Assembly (NCBI GenBank): GCA_018340375.1
Contig: JAFFJZ010000006.1
Coordinates: forward strand, 22,698,001-22,762,000
Direction of reading: 5' to 3'
Length of the DNA stretch: 64,000 bases
Origin: Gonatopus flavifemur
Taxonomy: Eukaryota > Arthropoda > Insecta > Hymenoptera > Dryinidae
Position numbers and translations under genes: made by a program. Under the pieces are notes generated by a model. It did no database searches. It saw only the letters and a list, made by a program, of their open reading frames with translations, and was not told the DNA's origin. Numbering within the stretch: the stretch's first letter is position 1; every line of letters begins with the position of its first letter. Below are positions 55,301 through 60,436 of this stretch, one piece after another.

Positions 55301-56814
55301 GAGGAAACATTCAACGAGATATAGCGGCGATTAAACGATTAAGAACGAGACCAACCGAGTCTTCCTCTCAATCCAGCTTGAATGGTTCGCAAGAGAGAAT
55401 CAATGCTACTAGATCGTCGTTCACGAATATTCCAAATCGTCAATTTATTTCTCGAGTTAAAGATAAATCGATTGTAACAACAACTTCGAGACCTTCGTCG
55501 TCACCTTCTATATTCAAACTTCCCGGTACCCTGGCATTGAGGAGAAAAATCCTCCCAGCTATTCAAGTCAATGAACAAGTTATCGGTAAGTTGATCGAGT
55601 TATTCAAACTCCGTACGAGCTGAAACTATTTCTTATTTTCTTTTTAGGCATCTCAGAGGACAGCCCAGAGGTGAAAGAAGAATCCAGCGGAAATCAAGAT
55701 CAAGATTTTATAATCGGAGTAACGGATCAAAGTATTCGAGCTCAAGAAGTGGCGGAAACAGTCGCGGAGCCACCCGGGGTAGAAATTCCGCTGGTTTCGA
55801 CGCAAACTTTGCCCAACACTGGTACAACAATATCTCCTAAACCGTTTGACGTCGGCACTGATTCTACCTTTGCATTACTAAACGATTAACACGCTGCACA
55901 TTATTCTGGCACGATATTTGGGAACATTCATCACATAAGTCTGTCAACAATCTCATCAATTTTTACGATTCTTTTTCTTCGCACAAAATCTCTCTTGATA
56001 ACTCTTCATCGTGGAATGTTGATTGAAAAATTCGTCTCTTCCTTATCATTTCTTCTTCTTCTTCTTCTTCTCGCTGTCTCCTCTACAGATTCGTTTTTCG
56101 ATCACGCGTCATCATTCTTCATATATAATAATAAATCTTGTTCATCACGTTGGGAAGAAAATACGAGCACGAAGTATTTTCAAATCATTCGAAAGGCCAC
56201 GCTCCACGTTTTTAGGTCGACTGCATTTTCTTCTGTTCTTTTATTCTCGCTTCATCATCATCTTCATAATTAACCGAGTCACAAATGGAACATCTGCATA
56301 AATAAAATTGTCTTTAATGGATTATTGATTGAACGATACAGGAAACTTGCCGCTAAACCGCAGAATAAGCACCACGATAAGACCGAAAGTGGATAGTTTC
56401 ATACCCAGGACGAAATCGAATGTTTTGAGGTATACGAGCACAACAACTTCGAGGAATAACTTTGTTGTACAAAGACGTAGACCGACGACGAAGGAGCCAT
56501 GGTTTACGGAGAACACAACGACTAGACCCCGAAGGCCACCCATCGTTGATTACGATTATTACGAGGATGAGGACATACGTCTCGTTGAAAAATCACAATT
56601 GAATAGTAAACTATTCCTCACGAACAAAGGTAGCATTCGTTGTCTCGATCAAGGCCATTTCCCTCATCCGTTTTCTTGTAAGAAATTCATCATCTGCGCG
56701 CGAATGGTCAACGGTCAAGTCATCGGTACCGAGTACACTTGTCCCAATAAATTATCTTTCGATCCCGTTGGAGGTATCTGTAATTGGTCCGCTGGATTAG
56801 GATGCAAGGAATAA
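13315..56814 (+). CDS. Cht6: Cht6-type chitinase (GH18, two CBM14, long Ser/Thr-rich region), gene-level model
   Basis: Secreted family-18 chitinase that hydrolyses beta-1,4-GlcNAc bonds of chitin in cuticle or extracellular matrix. Joined exons: 13315-13375, 43750-43932, 44318-44577, 44673-44927, 45704-45889, 45986-46251, 46346-46923, 47001-47123, 47226-47741, 48289-48595, 49407-49604, 49684-49770, 49844-49960, 50582-53624, 54098-54523, 55261-55585, 55648-55821, 56342-56814. All phases close, giving 2,525 codons and TAA. All four GH18 signatures are present (KTMLAIGGW, FDGLDLDWEYP, LLSYDYH, GGIMFWSIDNDD). CBM14 domains sit directly after the catalytic part and at the extreme C-terminus, each with six cysteines, separated by more than 1,500 Thr/Ser-, Arg- and Asp/Glu-rich residues. 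That layout is known for insect group VI chitinases. Odd points: a 30.4 kb first intron and no visible ATG exon. The least certain joins are 50582 (or 50558), 53624 and 55821. Confidence 0.85.
14388..15005. mobile_element. Large foldback element with arms of about 258 bp
   Basis: The left arm (14388-14646) and right arm (14746-15005) are nearly exact reverse complements. Outer ends TATGGAAATATTTCGCTG against CAGCGAAATATTTCCATA, probably including a TA duplication. The arms are built from degenerate AACTCTGAGAAACTCTGAAA repeats; the loop is about 100 bp. An open frame over the right arm is a by-product of this composition. Confidence 0.85.
17274..18349. mobile_element. Probable TIR element, CACTGAG family, with foreign interior
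   Basis: Starts CACTGAGAAAAAAAATTTGT, ends ATTTTTTTCTCAGCG. Subterminal GTAGTTGACTCAACTACG at the left is echoed by TTTTTCAACTACAC at the right. The middle (17750-17960) is more GC-rich and unlike the rest. Confidence 0.4.
18795..19406. mobile_element. Non-autonomous TIR element, TGATCA-word family, copy 2
   Basis: Starts CCCGTGAAAAAATCGTTCAT, ends CATGAACGAGTTTTTCACGGG, the best preserved termini of the family. Interior has many TGATCACGC/GATCATGCC words. 612 bp, non-coding. Confidence 0.75.
20058..21100. repeat. Diverged tandem repeat, unit about 110 bp
   Basis: The unit carries GGACAAATTTGGACAACTTT, then GGATCATTT, then GACAACTCCGGGATAC. GGATCATTT-like anchors fall near 20113, 20223, 20331, 20443 and 20552, and the array resumes after 21001 behind an inserted MITE. 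GTCC-rich, more diverged sequence extends back to about 19450. Confidence 0.75.
20563..21000. mobile_element. Pogo/Tc1-like MITE inserted in the tandem repeat
   Basis: Starts CAGTAGAACCTCGATTATCC, ends GGATAATCGAGGTTCTACTA, flanked by TA on both sides. These ends resemble pogo/Tigger-type elements. 438 bp, AT-rich, no transposase frame. It splits one tandem unit between GGATCATTT and TTATGGACACA. Confidence 0.8.
21105..21295. mobile_element. Left-truncated copy of the foldback at 27784
   Basis: Shares CTACGAATTTT, GACTCACTACGAATATTTTT and CAGCGATCCTCGTTTTGCC, and ends in GGTCTTTCCGTGTGTG, the complement of the left end ACACGGGAAGACC at 27781. Confidence 0.6.
21323..21476. mobile_element. MITE, CACTGTAAAAA family, copy 3
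   Basis: Starts CACTGTAAAAAATATTCGAG and ends AAAACTTTTTTACAGTG. About 154 bp, non-coding, same termini as copies 1 and 2. Confidence 0.6.
21728..22024. mobile_element. TIR element with ACCCAGCCA ends
   Basis: GTACCCAGCCAACAAAATCA at the left pairs with CACTTTGCTGGCTGGGTAC at the right. The interior is rich in GGTAGTGCTA words. About 297 bp. Confidence 0.65.
22335..22552. mobile_element. Possible CCCAGATAG-type element
   Basis: Starts ACCCAGATAGCAATTTAATC; the right end ACATGTTATCTGAG is a degenerate complement. Interior words CAGGCTTATGACAGGCTTA. It interrupts one half of the inverted pair 22188-22337 / 24260-24425. Confidence 0.4.
22739..22837. mobile_element. Mini foldback, about 99 bp
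   Basis: CGTTTCACCAAACTGCAAAC and AAGTGTGTTAAA at the left are complementary to TTTAACACACTCCAGTTTG and CAGTGTGGTGAAACG at the right. Confidence 0.65.
23038..23475. mobile_element. MITE, CCCTGATTAAAAAAATCCA family, with nested insertion
   Basis: Left end CCCTGATTAAAAAAGTCCA, right end TTTGACCAGGG. It matches the inverted copy at 36723-36953 over AATCTGATGCAATGAAATT and CAATGAGATTTGGCAAGA. It is interrupted by the TA-flanked element 23059-23266. Confidence 0.7.
23059..23266. mobile_element. MITE, CACGGAAAAA family, nested
   Basis: Starts CACGGAAAAAAATGAACTG, ends AGTATTTTTTTCCGTG, with TA at 23057-23058 and 23267-23268. The interior forms a long imperfect hairpin (GGACAGCAAGGAAT against ATTCTTGCTGTCC). 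Confidence 0.8.
23635..24048. mobile_element. TIR element with CCCTAGTAGAAATGCTCTAG ends, copy 1
   Basis: Left CCCTAGTAGAAATGCTCTA, right ACAGCATTTCTACTTGGG; inner arms TGTAACGCTTAACTAG and CTAGTTAAGCGTTACA. The left TIR is split by the palindrome 23654-23896. Confidence 0.75.
23654..23896. mobile_element. Palindromic MITE, CACTGAGAGAAAT family, nested
   Basis: Nearly perfect 243-bp palindrome: left end CCCTGAGAGAAATGATGATT, right end AATCATTATTTCTCTCAGTG, TA duplication at 23652-23653 and 23897-23898. It folds into a single hairpin with almost no loop. Confidence 0.88.
25787..26014. mobile_element. MITE, CACTGAGAGAA family
   Basis: Starts CACTGAGAGAAGAGCGATTT, ends CAAATTGCTCTTCTCTCAGTG; TA at the left flank, CA at the right. 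228 bp. An open frame crossing it is not a gene. Confidence 0.78.
27784..28030. mobile_element. Foldback element with GACTGTCAATTTAG arms
   Basis: The left arm (AGAAAAATGACTGTCAATTT, then GAGGATCGCTGAACAATATT) pairs with the right arm (TTTTTCAGCGATCCTC, then GAATTGACAGTCATTTTTCT). A related copy lacking its left end is at 21105-21295. Confidence 0.7.
28255..28501. mobile_element. MITE, CCCAGATAGAAAAATG family, copy 1
   Basis: Starts CCCAGATAGAAAAATGTCTC, ends CATGGTTTTCTATCTGGG. About 247 bp and nearly identical to 41571-41819, with about six substitutions and one small indel cluster by eye. Non-coding. Confidence 0.8.
29202..31352. repeat. Large inverted repeat, arms about 530-560 bp, around a tandem-repeat core
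   Basis: Left arm 29202-29762 and right arm 30822-31352 are reverse complements with few differences (for example GTAGAACTCT, GATTTGAGGAAAAATACCGA, TTCCGGAAAATGTGGTTGAA). The 1.06 kb core holds further diverged units of about 150 bp with the word TTTTCCGGAAAA. Several short open frames recur in the units (GFFRKMWLNWKKFDEMSILL type), but they end differently and have no family features. Confidence 0.85.
30703..30824. repeat. Small foldback at the inner edge of the large inverted repeat
   Basis: ACTTACAATAATGCTTGAAA and CAATTGCTCACGTCACAG at the left pair with CTGTGAAGTGAGTAATTGC and TGTTGAGCATTACTGTAAGT at the right. Confidence 0.7.
33344..33669. mobile_element. MITE, CACGGAGAAAA family, nested
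   Basis: Starts CACGGAGAAAAGAGATCTTC, ends AGAGGCACTTTTCTGCGTG, with TA duplications at 33342-33343 and 33670-33671. 326 bp. Confidence 0.72.
33680..34333. mobile_element. TGATCA-word family, copy 3 (left-truncated)
   Basis: Shares TGACTGCACGTG and GCCTGATTACACC with copy 1 and GATCATGCC words with both; right end TTTTTCAACGGG. The left terminus is missing. Further repeats (a tandem AACCAGTAACCAGTAACC at 34182-34204) lie inside. Confidence 0.6.
34570..35023. mobile_element. piggyBac-like MITE with TTAA duplication
   Basis: Flanked by TTAA at 34566-34569 and 35024-35027. Ends CCCTTAGCTGCCACACT and AGTGTGGCAGCTAAGGG. Near each end sits a GGGGTC...GACCCC hairpin. CCCTT ends next to TTAA fit piggyBac-superfamily elements. 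No transposase. Confidence 0.85.
36032..36248. mobile_element. Degenerate piggyBac-like MITE
   Basis: TTAA (36028-36031), then CCCTAGAACGAGCA; the right end is TGCCCGTTCTAGG with a decayed target copy. It carries the same GGGGTC...GACCCC-type hairpin (TGGGGTCCTAAAAGACCCCA) as the copy at 34570. Confidence 0.7.
36412..36560. repeat. Imperfect inverted repeat
   Basis: Words GGCTGTATCAGCTGGAT, AGCTATCATCGCAGGTAGAA and TTTCTACCCGGGATAGCTA lie in inverted order around a GGGCCTGGAA core. Probably a decayed TIR element. Confidence 0.4.
36723..36953. mobile_element. MITE, CCCTGGTTAAAAAAATCCA family (inverted copy)
   Basis: Right end TGGATTTTTTTAACCAGGG, left end CCCTTTCTGGTCAAACGA. Interior AATCTCATTGAATCTTGCAC is shared with 23038-23475. 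It preserves the uninterrupted site occupied by a nested MITE in that copy. Confidence 0.7.
38246..38754. mobile_element. MITE, CCCTGATTGAAAAAATCCA family, host of a nested element
   Basis: Ends CCCTGATTGAAAAAATCCAT and ATGGATCCTTTTAATCAGGG. Interior AATCTCGGACAA words are repeated inverted. It lies between arms B and B' and contains 38346-38645. Confidence 0.72.
38346..38645. mobile_element. MITE, CACGCAGAGAAAAA ends, nested
   Basis: Starts CACGCAGAGAAAAATTCTTGC, ends GCAACTTTTTTTCTCTGAGTG. The interior repeats TTGCTAATTCAGCAA-type palindromic words at least ten times. Confidence 0.68.
39183..40260. mobile_element. TIR element with CCCAATAAACA ends and AAGATATCTT words
   Basis: Left CCCAATAAACATGAACATC, right AAGATGTCTTTTTGTTTGATTGGG (differs by short gaps). 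Subterminal AAGATATCTT/AAAAGATATC palindromes are at both ends. It interrupts arm C of the palindromic cluster. A tRNA-like SINE head lies inside. Confidence 0.65.
39848..39960 (+). mobile_element. tRNA-derived SINE-like sequence
   Basis: Pol III box A-like TGGCTCAGGTC (39855) and a canonical box B GGTTCGAATCC (39897-39907), start to start 42 nt as in tRNAs. The T-arm CCGGG-TTCGAAT-CCCGC is almost intact. No acceptor stem or cloverleaf closes, so it is not a functional tRNA. A purine-rich tail (39955-40000) follows. Confidence 0.6.
40303..40705. mobile_element. MITE with CCCTGG ends and ATCCGG words
   Basis: Left CCCTGGTAAAAAAGCCGGAT, right ATCCGGTTTCTCTGCCAGGG. The interior repeats CCGGATA/TATCCGG many times in both orientations. 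It sits in the loop between arms C and C'. Confidence 0.75.
41571..41819. mobile_element. MITE, CCCAGATAGAAAAATG family, copy 2
   Basis: Same orientation and nearly the same sequence as 28255-28501. Ends CCCAGATAGAAAAATG and CATGGTTTTTTATCTGGG. The high similarity implies recent mobility. Confidence 0.8.
42030..42324. mobile_element. Foldback MITE, CACGGAGAAAA family
   Basis: Starts CACAGAGAAAATGTATTGGC, ends GTCAATATATTTTCTCCGTG. The arms are almost perfectly paired inwards (GGGGACATAGTGGCATTCCC against GGGAATGCCACTATGTCCTC), giving a hairpin of about 295 bp. Confidence 0.82.
43750..43932 (+). CDS. Cht6: Cht6 exon, start of GH18 barrel
   Basis: Begins after TTTTGCAG and ends K-G at G|GTAATA. 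It encodes AAERKIVCYYTNWSVYRPG and runs to FDKYQDIEKG, the first beta strands of the GH18 barrel including the YYTNW and THLIYAFGG landmarks. Phase 1 on both sides. Confidence 0.92.
43933..44317 (+). other. Cht6 intron 2
   Basis: 385 nt with GTAATA and TTTAG ends. It contains a short (AAC)n tract at 44213-44232; nothing else seen. Confidence 0.7.
44318..44577 (+). CDS. Cht6: Cht6 exon, GH18 catalytic motif
   Basis: Acceptor CGTTTAG, donor CAG|GTAATC. It carries KTMLAIGGWN (conserved region I) and the catalytic motif FDGLDLDWEYP, with DxDxE intact (general acid Glu present), so the enzyme is predicted to be active. Phase 1 in, phase 0 out. Confidence 0.95.
44673..44927 (+). CDS. Cht6: Cht6 exon, middle of GH18 barrel
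   Basis: Acceptor GTATAG, donor ATC|GTAAGT, phase 0 on both sides, 85 codons. It encodes ELREEFERESSKTGRPRLLL and then INLLSYDYHSAYEPAVNHHA, the third conserved GH18 region with substrate-binding YDYH. Confidence 0.95.
44928..45703 (+). other. Cht6 intron 4
   Basis: 776 nt. A weak inverted repeat (GCTGCTTAGTAGTCAAC against GTTGAAGCAGCTAGATGG) lies near 45160-45245; otherwise nothing recognised. Confidence 0.55.
45704..45889 (+). CDS. Cht6: Cht6 exon, GH18 barrel and insertion domain
   Basis: Acceptor TTATTTAG, donor GAG|GTTCGT (a weaker donor), 62 codons, phase 0 on both sides. It encodes KIVLGIPTYGRSYTLFNEDS and ends in GYLAYYE, part of the GH18 alpha+beta insertion domain. Confidence 0.95.
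45986..46251 (+). CDS. Cht6: Cht6 exon, end of GH18 domain
   Basis: Acceptor AATCGTAG, donor GT|GTGAGT, leaving a split Val codon. It encodes ICASITSSDEWEVVQPNPNA through GGIMFWSIDNDDFRGKC (fourth conserved GH18 region) to LIEAAKEALLAGSV. Without splicing, a TGA follows at once, which supports the donor chosen. Confidence 0.95.
46346..46923 (+). CDS. Cht6: Cht6 exon, charged linker before CBM14
   Basis: Acceptor TTCCTCAG, donor G|GTAATT. The linker of about 192 residues is low complexity: an Arg/Lys/Asn/Ser-rich start, a Thr run near NNRRTTTTTAPVT, an acidic patch EAEEEEESGDEETDE, a second Asn/Arg-rich stretch and the Pro/Thr-rich end TTPEPPTTPDPGNG. No globular domain is seen. Confidence 0.88.
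47001..47123 (+). CDS. Cht6: Cht6 exon, first half of CBM14 no. 1
   Basis: Acceptor TTTTTACAG, donor G|GTAAAT. It encodes DFKCEDDGFFPHPRDCKKYF and on to HQFTCPSG: four of the six CBM14 (peritrophin-A type) cysteines with the aromatic chitin-contact pattern. Phase 1 on both sides. Confidence 0.93.
47226..47741 (+). CDS. Cht6: Cht6 exon, end of CBM14 no. 1 and Thr-rich linker
   Basis: Acceptor TATGCAG, donor G|GTAAAT. The first part, GLVFNKAADSCDYPRNVVC, completes the CBM14. Then come Thr-rich stretches (runs of ACT/ACC codons), an Asp/Glu block EYEYYDDDDDEDAAEE and the better-conserved helix KVIKELIDLIKKAG, which continues as GIEQLEKQLLLQ in the next exon. If this donor is not used, the frame runs on to TGA at 47810-47812. 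Confidence 0.88.
47565..47662 (+). repeat. Coding trinucleotide repeats (ACT/ACC)n, (TCA/TCG)n, (ACA)n
   Basis: Inside Cht6 exon 47226-47741, imperfect triplet runs encode poly-Thr, then a Ser run, then poly-Thr again. The length is probably variable between individuals without frameshift. Confidence 0.85.
47742..48288 (+). other. Cht6 intron 9, with readthrough stop and AATAAA
   Basis: 547 nt. The first 71 nt stay in frame for about 23 Lys/Ser-rich codons to TGA 47812, with AATAAA next to it. The rest shows no gene or repeat. Confidence 0.6.
47815..47820 (+). promoter_or_regulatory. AATAAA polyadenylation signal just after the readthrough stop
   Basis: AATAAA lies two bases after TGA 47810-47812, where the frame ends if the donor at 47742 is ignored. 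It could terminate a short Cht6 transcript containing GH18 plus one CBM14. The motif is seen; its use is inferred. Confidence 0.4.
48289..48595 (+). CDS. Cht6: Cht6 exon, conserved helical segment
   Basis: Acceptor TTCTACGCAG, donor AA|GTGAGT. It begins GIEQLEKQLLLQEKSS, predicted helical, then TPAAISRTLYERVLNRQAVR and ends YVTIERPK. The IEQLEKQLLLQ segment looks more constrained than the surrounding linker. Phase 1 in, phase 2 out. Confidence 0.85.
48596..49406 (+). other. Cht6 intron 10
   Basis: 811 nt beginning GTGAGT. I see no repeat family or exon in it. A minus-strand open frame of 149 codons inside has no recognisable features. Confidence 0.55.
49407..49604 (+). CDS. Cht6: Cht6 cassette exon, acidic
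   Basis: Acceptor TATATATTCAG, donor AA|GTAATT, 198 nt, phase 2 on both sides. It encodes SSTTESLLDDDNNTNGDEE, an acidic stretch, and RVTPSYFNIRRQRLSTTTS. Being symmetric, it can be skipped without a frameshift. Confidence 0.75.
49684..49770 (+). CDS. Cht6: Cht6 small cassette exon
   Basis: Acceptor TTTAAATAG, donor AA|GTAATG, 87 nt, phase 2 on both sides. It encodes SENDVDAKEDEVESEPTIRR then RQPTVATLK. Like its neighbours it joins through a split Lys codon. Confidence 0.7.
49844..49960 (+). CDS. Cht6: Cht6 small cassette exon
   Basis: Acceptor TTGTTTACAG, donor AG|GTTTTT (weak), 117 nt, phase 2 on both sides. It encodes NSNEDVASDEPTELEESQQD through SSIESTTAKTR. It is acidic and Ser/Thr-rich like the two exons before it. 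Confidence 0.65.
49961..50581 (+). other. Cht6 intron 13
   Basis: 621 nt between the last small cassette exon and the giant exon. Tandem AG acceptors at 50557 and 50581 are both in frame. The words CCGTAACTC and AGTTACGG recur near 50207-50340, suggesting an old inverted repeat. Confidence 0.5.
50582..53624 (+). CDS. Cht6: Cht6 giant exon, Ser/Thr-rich with recurring basic motifs
   Basis: Open for over 3.1 kb. Two in-frame acceptors are possible, after TTCAG (50582) or after CAACAG (50558). It encodes about 1,014 residues of Thr/Ser-rich sequence with Arg-rich clusters such as RRVLVGRRLVTPSPS, KRLRVVNPDPSDE and FVRRRPVTPKPSSTTT. No globular domain is seen; the region is probably disordered and O-glycosylated. 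The 3' end is uncertain: a GTGAAT donor at 53625 is in the right phase for exon 54098, otherwise the frame stops at 53661-53663. A consensus donor AAG|GTGAGT also occurs inside, at 51063. Confidence 0.72.
51063..54097 (+). other. Possible alternative intron (exitron) inside Cht6
   Basis: The donor AAG|GTGAGT at 51063 matches consensus and falls on a codon boundary. The acceptor TTTTCAG|GTT at 54098 is also phase 0. Using this pair removes about 854 coding residues without breaking the frame, leaving a protein of about 1,671 residues. The same bases are open reading frame when retained. Both splice signals are seen; actual use is inferred. Confidence 0.5.
53625..54097 (+). other. Interval between the giant exon and exon 54098
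   Basis: Contains the stop at 53661-53663 used if the GTGAAT donor is skipped, then a (TA)n tract at 53742-53759 and a GA-rich stretch. No clear AATAAA follows the stop, which favours splicing onwards. Confidence 0.5.
54098..54523 (+). CDS. Cht6: Cht6 exon with a conserved-looking leucine-rich start
   Basis: Acceptor GATTTTCAG, donor GAG|GTCAGT, phase 0 on both sides. It begins VASSQQELRLPTLKELVGYN then ASILDNLLETSTDTYEYFTE, less repetitive than the linker and possibly a short folded or helical segment. It returns to Thr/Arg/Asn-rich sequence before the donor. Confidence 0.78.
54524..55260 (+). other. Cht6 intron 15, with in-frame hydrophobic readthrough
   Basis: Bounded by GTCAGT and TTGTAG. 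If retained, the frame continues to 54736 and encodes a strongly hydrophobic stretch (ILLSLILFFTSSFIFSYFIF). The rest is unremarkable. Confidence 0.5.
55261..55585 (+). CDS. Cht6: Cht6 exon, basic Ser/Thr-rich
   Basis: Acceptor GGATTGTAG, donor G|GTAAGT. It encodes ISQKIVGVVNKRPGGNIQRD, IAAIKRLRTRPTESSSQSS and ends LRRKILPAIQVNEQVIG. Phase 0 in, phase 1 out; the strong donor supports the 3' end. Confidence 0.78.
55648..55821 (+). CDS. Cht6: Cht6 exon, acidic; possible alternative terminal exon
   Basis: Acceptor CTTTTTAG. It encodes ISEDSPEVKEESSGNQDQDF through PLVSTQTLPNTG. The only in-frame phase-1 donor (G|GTACAA, 55821) is weak; otherwise the frame ends at TAA 55887-55889. Either it joins 56342, it is skipped (55585 to 56342 also keeps frame), or it is an alternative last exon lacking the second CBM14. 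Confidence 0.6.
55822..56341 (+). other. Cht6 intron 17
   Basis: 520 nt. It contains TAA 55887-55889, which ends the frame if the weak donor is not used, and a TTC/CTT-rich tract near 56050-56075. Confidence 0.5.
56342..56814 (+). CDS. Cht6: Cht6 last exon, second CBM14 domain
   Basis: Acceptor ACGATACAG. It starts NLPLNRRISTTIRPKVDSFI, continues Thr/Arg-rich, then carries a complete CBM14: GSIRCLDQGHFPHPFSCKKF, ICARMVNGQVIGTEYTCPNK and ICNWSAGLGCKE, followed by TAA. Six cysteines in CBM14 spacing give the enzyme a second chitin anchor more than 1,500 residues from the first. Confidence 0.88.
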
Positions 56815-59800
56815 TCGAATTCGCGTATTAATATCATTCAAATTCGATTTTGTCTGTTGTTTTTTTCCTGGAAGAACAAAAGCGATCCAAATTATTCAAT
56901 TATTCCAATTTATTGTTCTTTTTTCTGAAAAAATGGATTTCATAACTATTTTTCAGTCATAATTGTTTATAATTTCTCAGAAGTATCTCTAAATAGAATT
57001 CACGAGAGATTATGATGAATTATGAATTTTGTGAGAAATGAATCCCTTTTTCTTACGATAATTCGTATGAAAATTTATGAAATTTACAACGAATGACTGT
57101 ACTGAAGACACTTGAGATTATGTTGTTATTCGTGAAAGCAGCAACACAAATCTCATCAAAGTATACCCGAGGACTACGAACTATATAAATATTTTTTTTG
57201 TTTCGATAAAATATTATAGACGAGCGAAAAAATCCCATTAATTCGATGAGTTGCATAATTTAGTGTTCGTAGGAATAATATTTTTCTTCGCTTCGAGATG
57301 AAGTCAGATTCAAAGATTTCATTGGATACTTGCATGCGAATAGGACGTACGTGTATTTTATTTAAGCGATATCTACTACTATTATTTCACAGTATCGTCG
57401 GTTCGTTACTCTCTCTTTTCCCAAAAAAGGGAATACGAACGAAAAGTGTCATTCAAGCGTTACATGGAGTATAATAATAATTAAAATGTACATAATACGA
57501 TATAGTAAGTACCTACATAAACAAACGTGGCGAATCGTAGTGATATTATAATAAACGCATGTATTCTTTTGTAAATAATTTAGAATAAGATACGATGCAT
57601 GCACAATTGAGAATTTTCCAATATCTTCGATCGTATAGATAAGTAGATTTAAAAATCGATTGTTAATTAAGGTTCTCTTCATCGAATATTATACTCGTAC
57701 ATGGATTTTGTATTTTTTCTTTCTTCGACAGAATTCAATAAAAATTCTCTACAATATGATAACTCAATATTGTGATGAATAGAATGAAAGGCGAGCCTAG
57801 AAAAAGATATTATCTTTTTTAATACTTTATTCTATTTTATACGTTCTTTTTTTTCACATTTCTTACAACAGGCGTTTATGAAAATCATTAAAGATGCTTT
57901 AAAAATAATGCTCGAAAAATGTATTCTTCGTTCTCGCAATACTCACACGATATCTCAAAAGATTATAAAATATTCTATATGAATTTTATTCGGGAGATGT
58001 TTCTTCTCCTTTCTTCCTTGATTCCTCACGAATTAGCCAACACATGAAACAATGATTCGATCAGTTTAAATACAAACTGGGAGAACTTTCATTACTCTTT
58101 GTAGAATTATCGAATACAAATTTTAAAAGATTTTCAAATATATATTTATTCATTGAAAACCTCTCAATCCTCATGGAAGACTCGAGAAAAGGAAAAACGT
58201 TCTACGTGGACATTAAAAATGCCGAAAGAAGAGGAATTTCCAACACCCGCGGCATCTCGTCGTTTGAATTATCAACAAGAATGGCACACATGTCGTTCAA
58301 GCGTCATTGAATTTCGTTCAGTCTCAATCTCGTAGAATACATAGAGACAGAAAAGCAGCATTGAAAGATAATGAATTCGATTGATAGTCCGTTGCGGTTG
58401 ACACTTTTTAACTATACAAGATATTTTATTTTTCTCCCTACCGTTGAATTCACTGAGGACAAAGAATAGAATGAATCGATTCAAGAATATTCGTATATTT
58501 AAAATTTTCCTGATTTTGAAGATAACTGATAATAATATTACTGCGAAATTCTTTCTTAAATTAAGTAAAAGATATATATATATATATCATATTATATATA
58601 TATATATACATACACATACATATCGCTTGGATACATTATTTCTCTTTGAATGCAGTAAAATAATATTCAATTCCTTCGAAGACGTATCGCGGTGAATGAA
58701 TAATAATATACAATAAGGATAATTTTCCAAAACAAGCCAATACAATTATTAGTTGGATGATATTTGATTATTTGTGCAATTATATATAATATAATAATAT
58801 ATGAAAGATGTCGTCGATAGAAATAAATAAATAATATATGTATAATAAAAACTTTATAGCTTATCATGGAAATTTAGCCTCGATATTGAATTTCGAGCAT
58901 CGTCGTTGTCGTCGTTTTTACCGAATTCGAACATTAGTTTATGATATGGAATCATCGATGGCACGCGACAATTCGGTAACGTGTTGTTATGAAGATACGA
59001 AAACGATTGGGAAAACCAATTATTCATGTGGAGAATAAAAATTGTGTTTTATGAATTTGACACACGAATTAATCAAGATCTTTTTCTTTTCTTTTTTCTT
59101 TTTTTTATGTAATAACAGACCACGTACAATTAATAGAGATCTGATATATATATCTATAAAATATATATATCAGTTCATGAATATTTATAAAAATAAATAC
59201 TTTGAAAATGTGTTTCGTTTTTCCTTTGTTAACGATAATAAATAATCATTAAATCAAATAAATAAATAAATTTTCTTTCTCTTTAGCGCCGTTTCGCCTA
59301 TTAAAACTTATACAATATAGAGCGGTTCTTCTTTTCATCTCCTTTTTCCTTCTTTCTCGTAAAAAATCGTTGTTGCATCGCTTCCTTTCTTTTTCTTATT
59401 ACAATTATAAAAAAATATCGATATTCATTCGACTTTGAGATTACGTTTTTCAGGATTCTTAGCTGCGAGTGATGATATTCCATTGAGAATGCAATTTACA
59501 ATTTCTGGCATCGAAGAATCATCTATGTTAAAAATCTAATCACGCGAACGTTGAACTAAAATTTTATATACAACAATTTTTATTATGATTCGAATGGTAT
59601 GTGATATGAATAATCAAATGTATGATATTATGTTGCTATTTCTCTCAGTTCAATGATACATTTTACGAATCGCAACGAAGGATGGATGTCAACCCTCGCG
59701 TCATTAAATTAGAAAATTCATTGAATTAATTGACAATGTTGTTTTTTGCTTCAAGATTCGTTAAGTACAGTTTTGCCGTGTTTCTTTCCTTTTTGTTCTC

Positions 59801-60436
59801 ATTCTGATACAAAGTTTGAGCAACAGAAAACAATGATTACTGTATATTATTGTATTTACATACCCGCACTAAACGTAAAAATCTAGTACAGAGTTGTTGA
59901 AAAATTCCTGAATTTCCACAACGGTGAAAGACAAATTTTACAAAAAAAATTCATATTTGTTATTGTCTATTCGAATCAGTCACTTGTTCGAATGTCATGA
60001 GATTCAATCGCGACACAAGAGAAAAGCGGTATGAATAGTTTTTGTTTCTCCCTCTCTTAGATTATTAATTGTGTATCATCAGTGTAAAAACAGTTCGATT
60101 AACAATAGTTTTATCGAACTTTGTGATATGTATTATTGTATAAACGGTGCAAATTAGAAACGATTATTATTTTGACAATAACGTGCACCTCGTGGCACTG
60201 TAGGGTTACGCTCCATTGTTTTATCAAACTCGTACAGTAACAACTTGTATTGAAATTTTTCACATCAAAAAAACGGAGAATCTGTCGAAAATCATTATGT
60301 GATCGTCAAACCGCATTGAAAAACAAACAAAAAATGCAATATCAAGATATTTTTCTGGAGGGTAAAGTTGGTAAAGTTCGACAAAAATTTGTATGAAAAT
60401 CGTTGAAAGCGTTGGCGTAAATTAAAGTATATTAAA
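56815..60436. other. Convergent 3' flanks of Cht6 and Actn
   Basis: AT-rich sequence without a credible open frame. It should hold both 3' UTRs. Plus-strand AATAAA occurs near 57551, 57734, 58823-58830 and 59237; a minus-strand signal (TTTATT on plus) lies near 59578. TA-rich simple repeats sit at 58573-58612. The exact transcript ends cannot be set from sequence. Confidence 0.6.
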
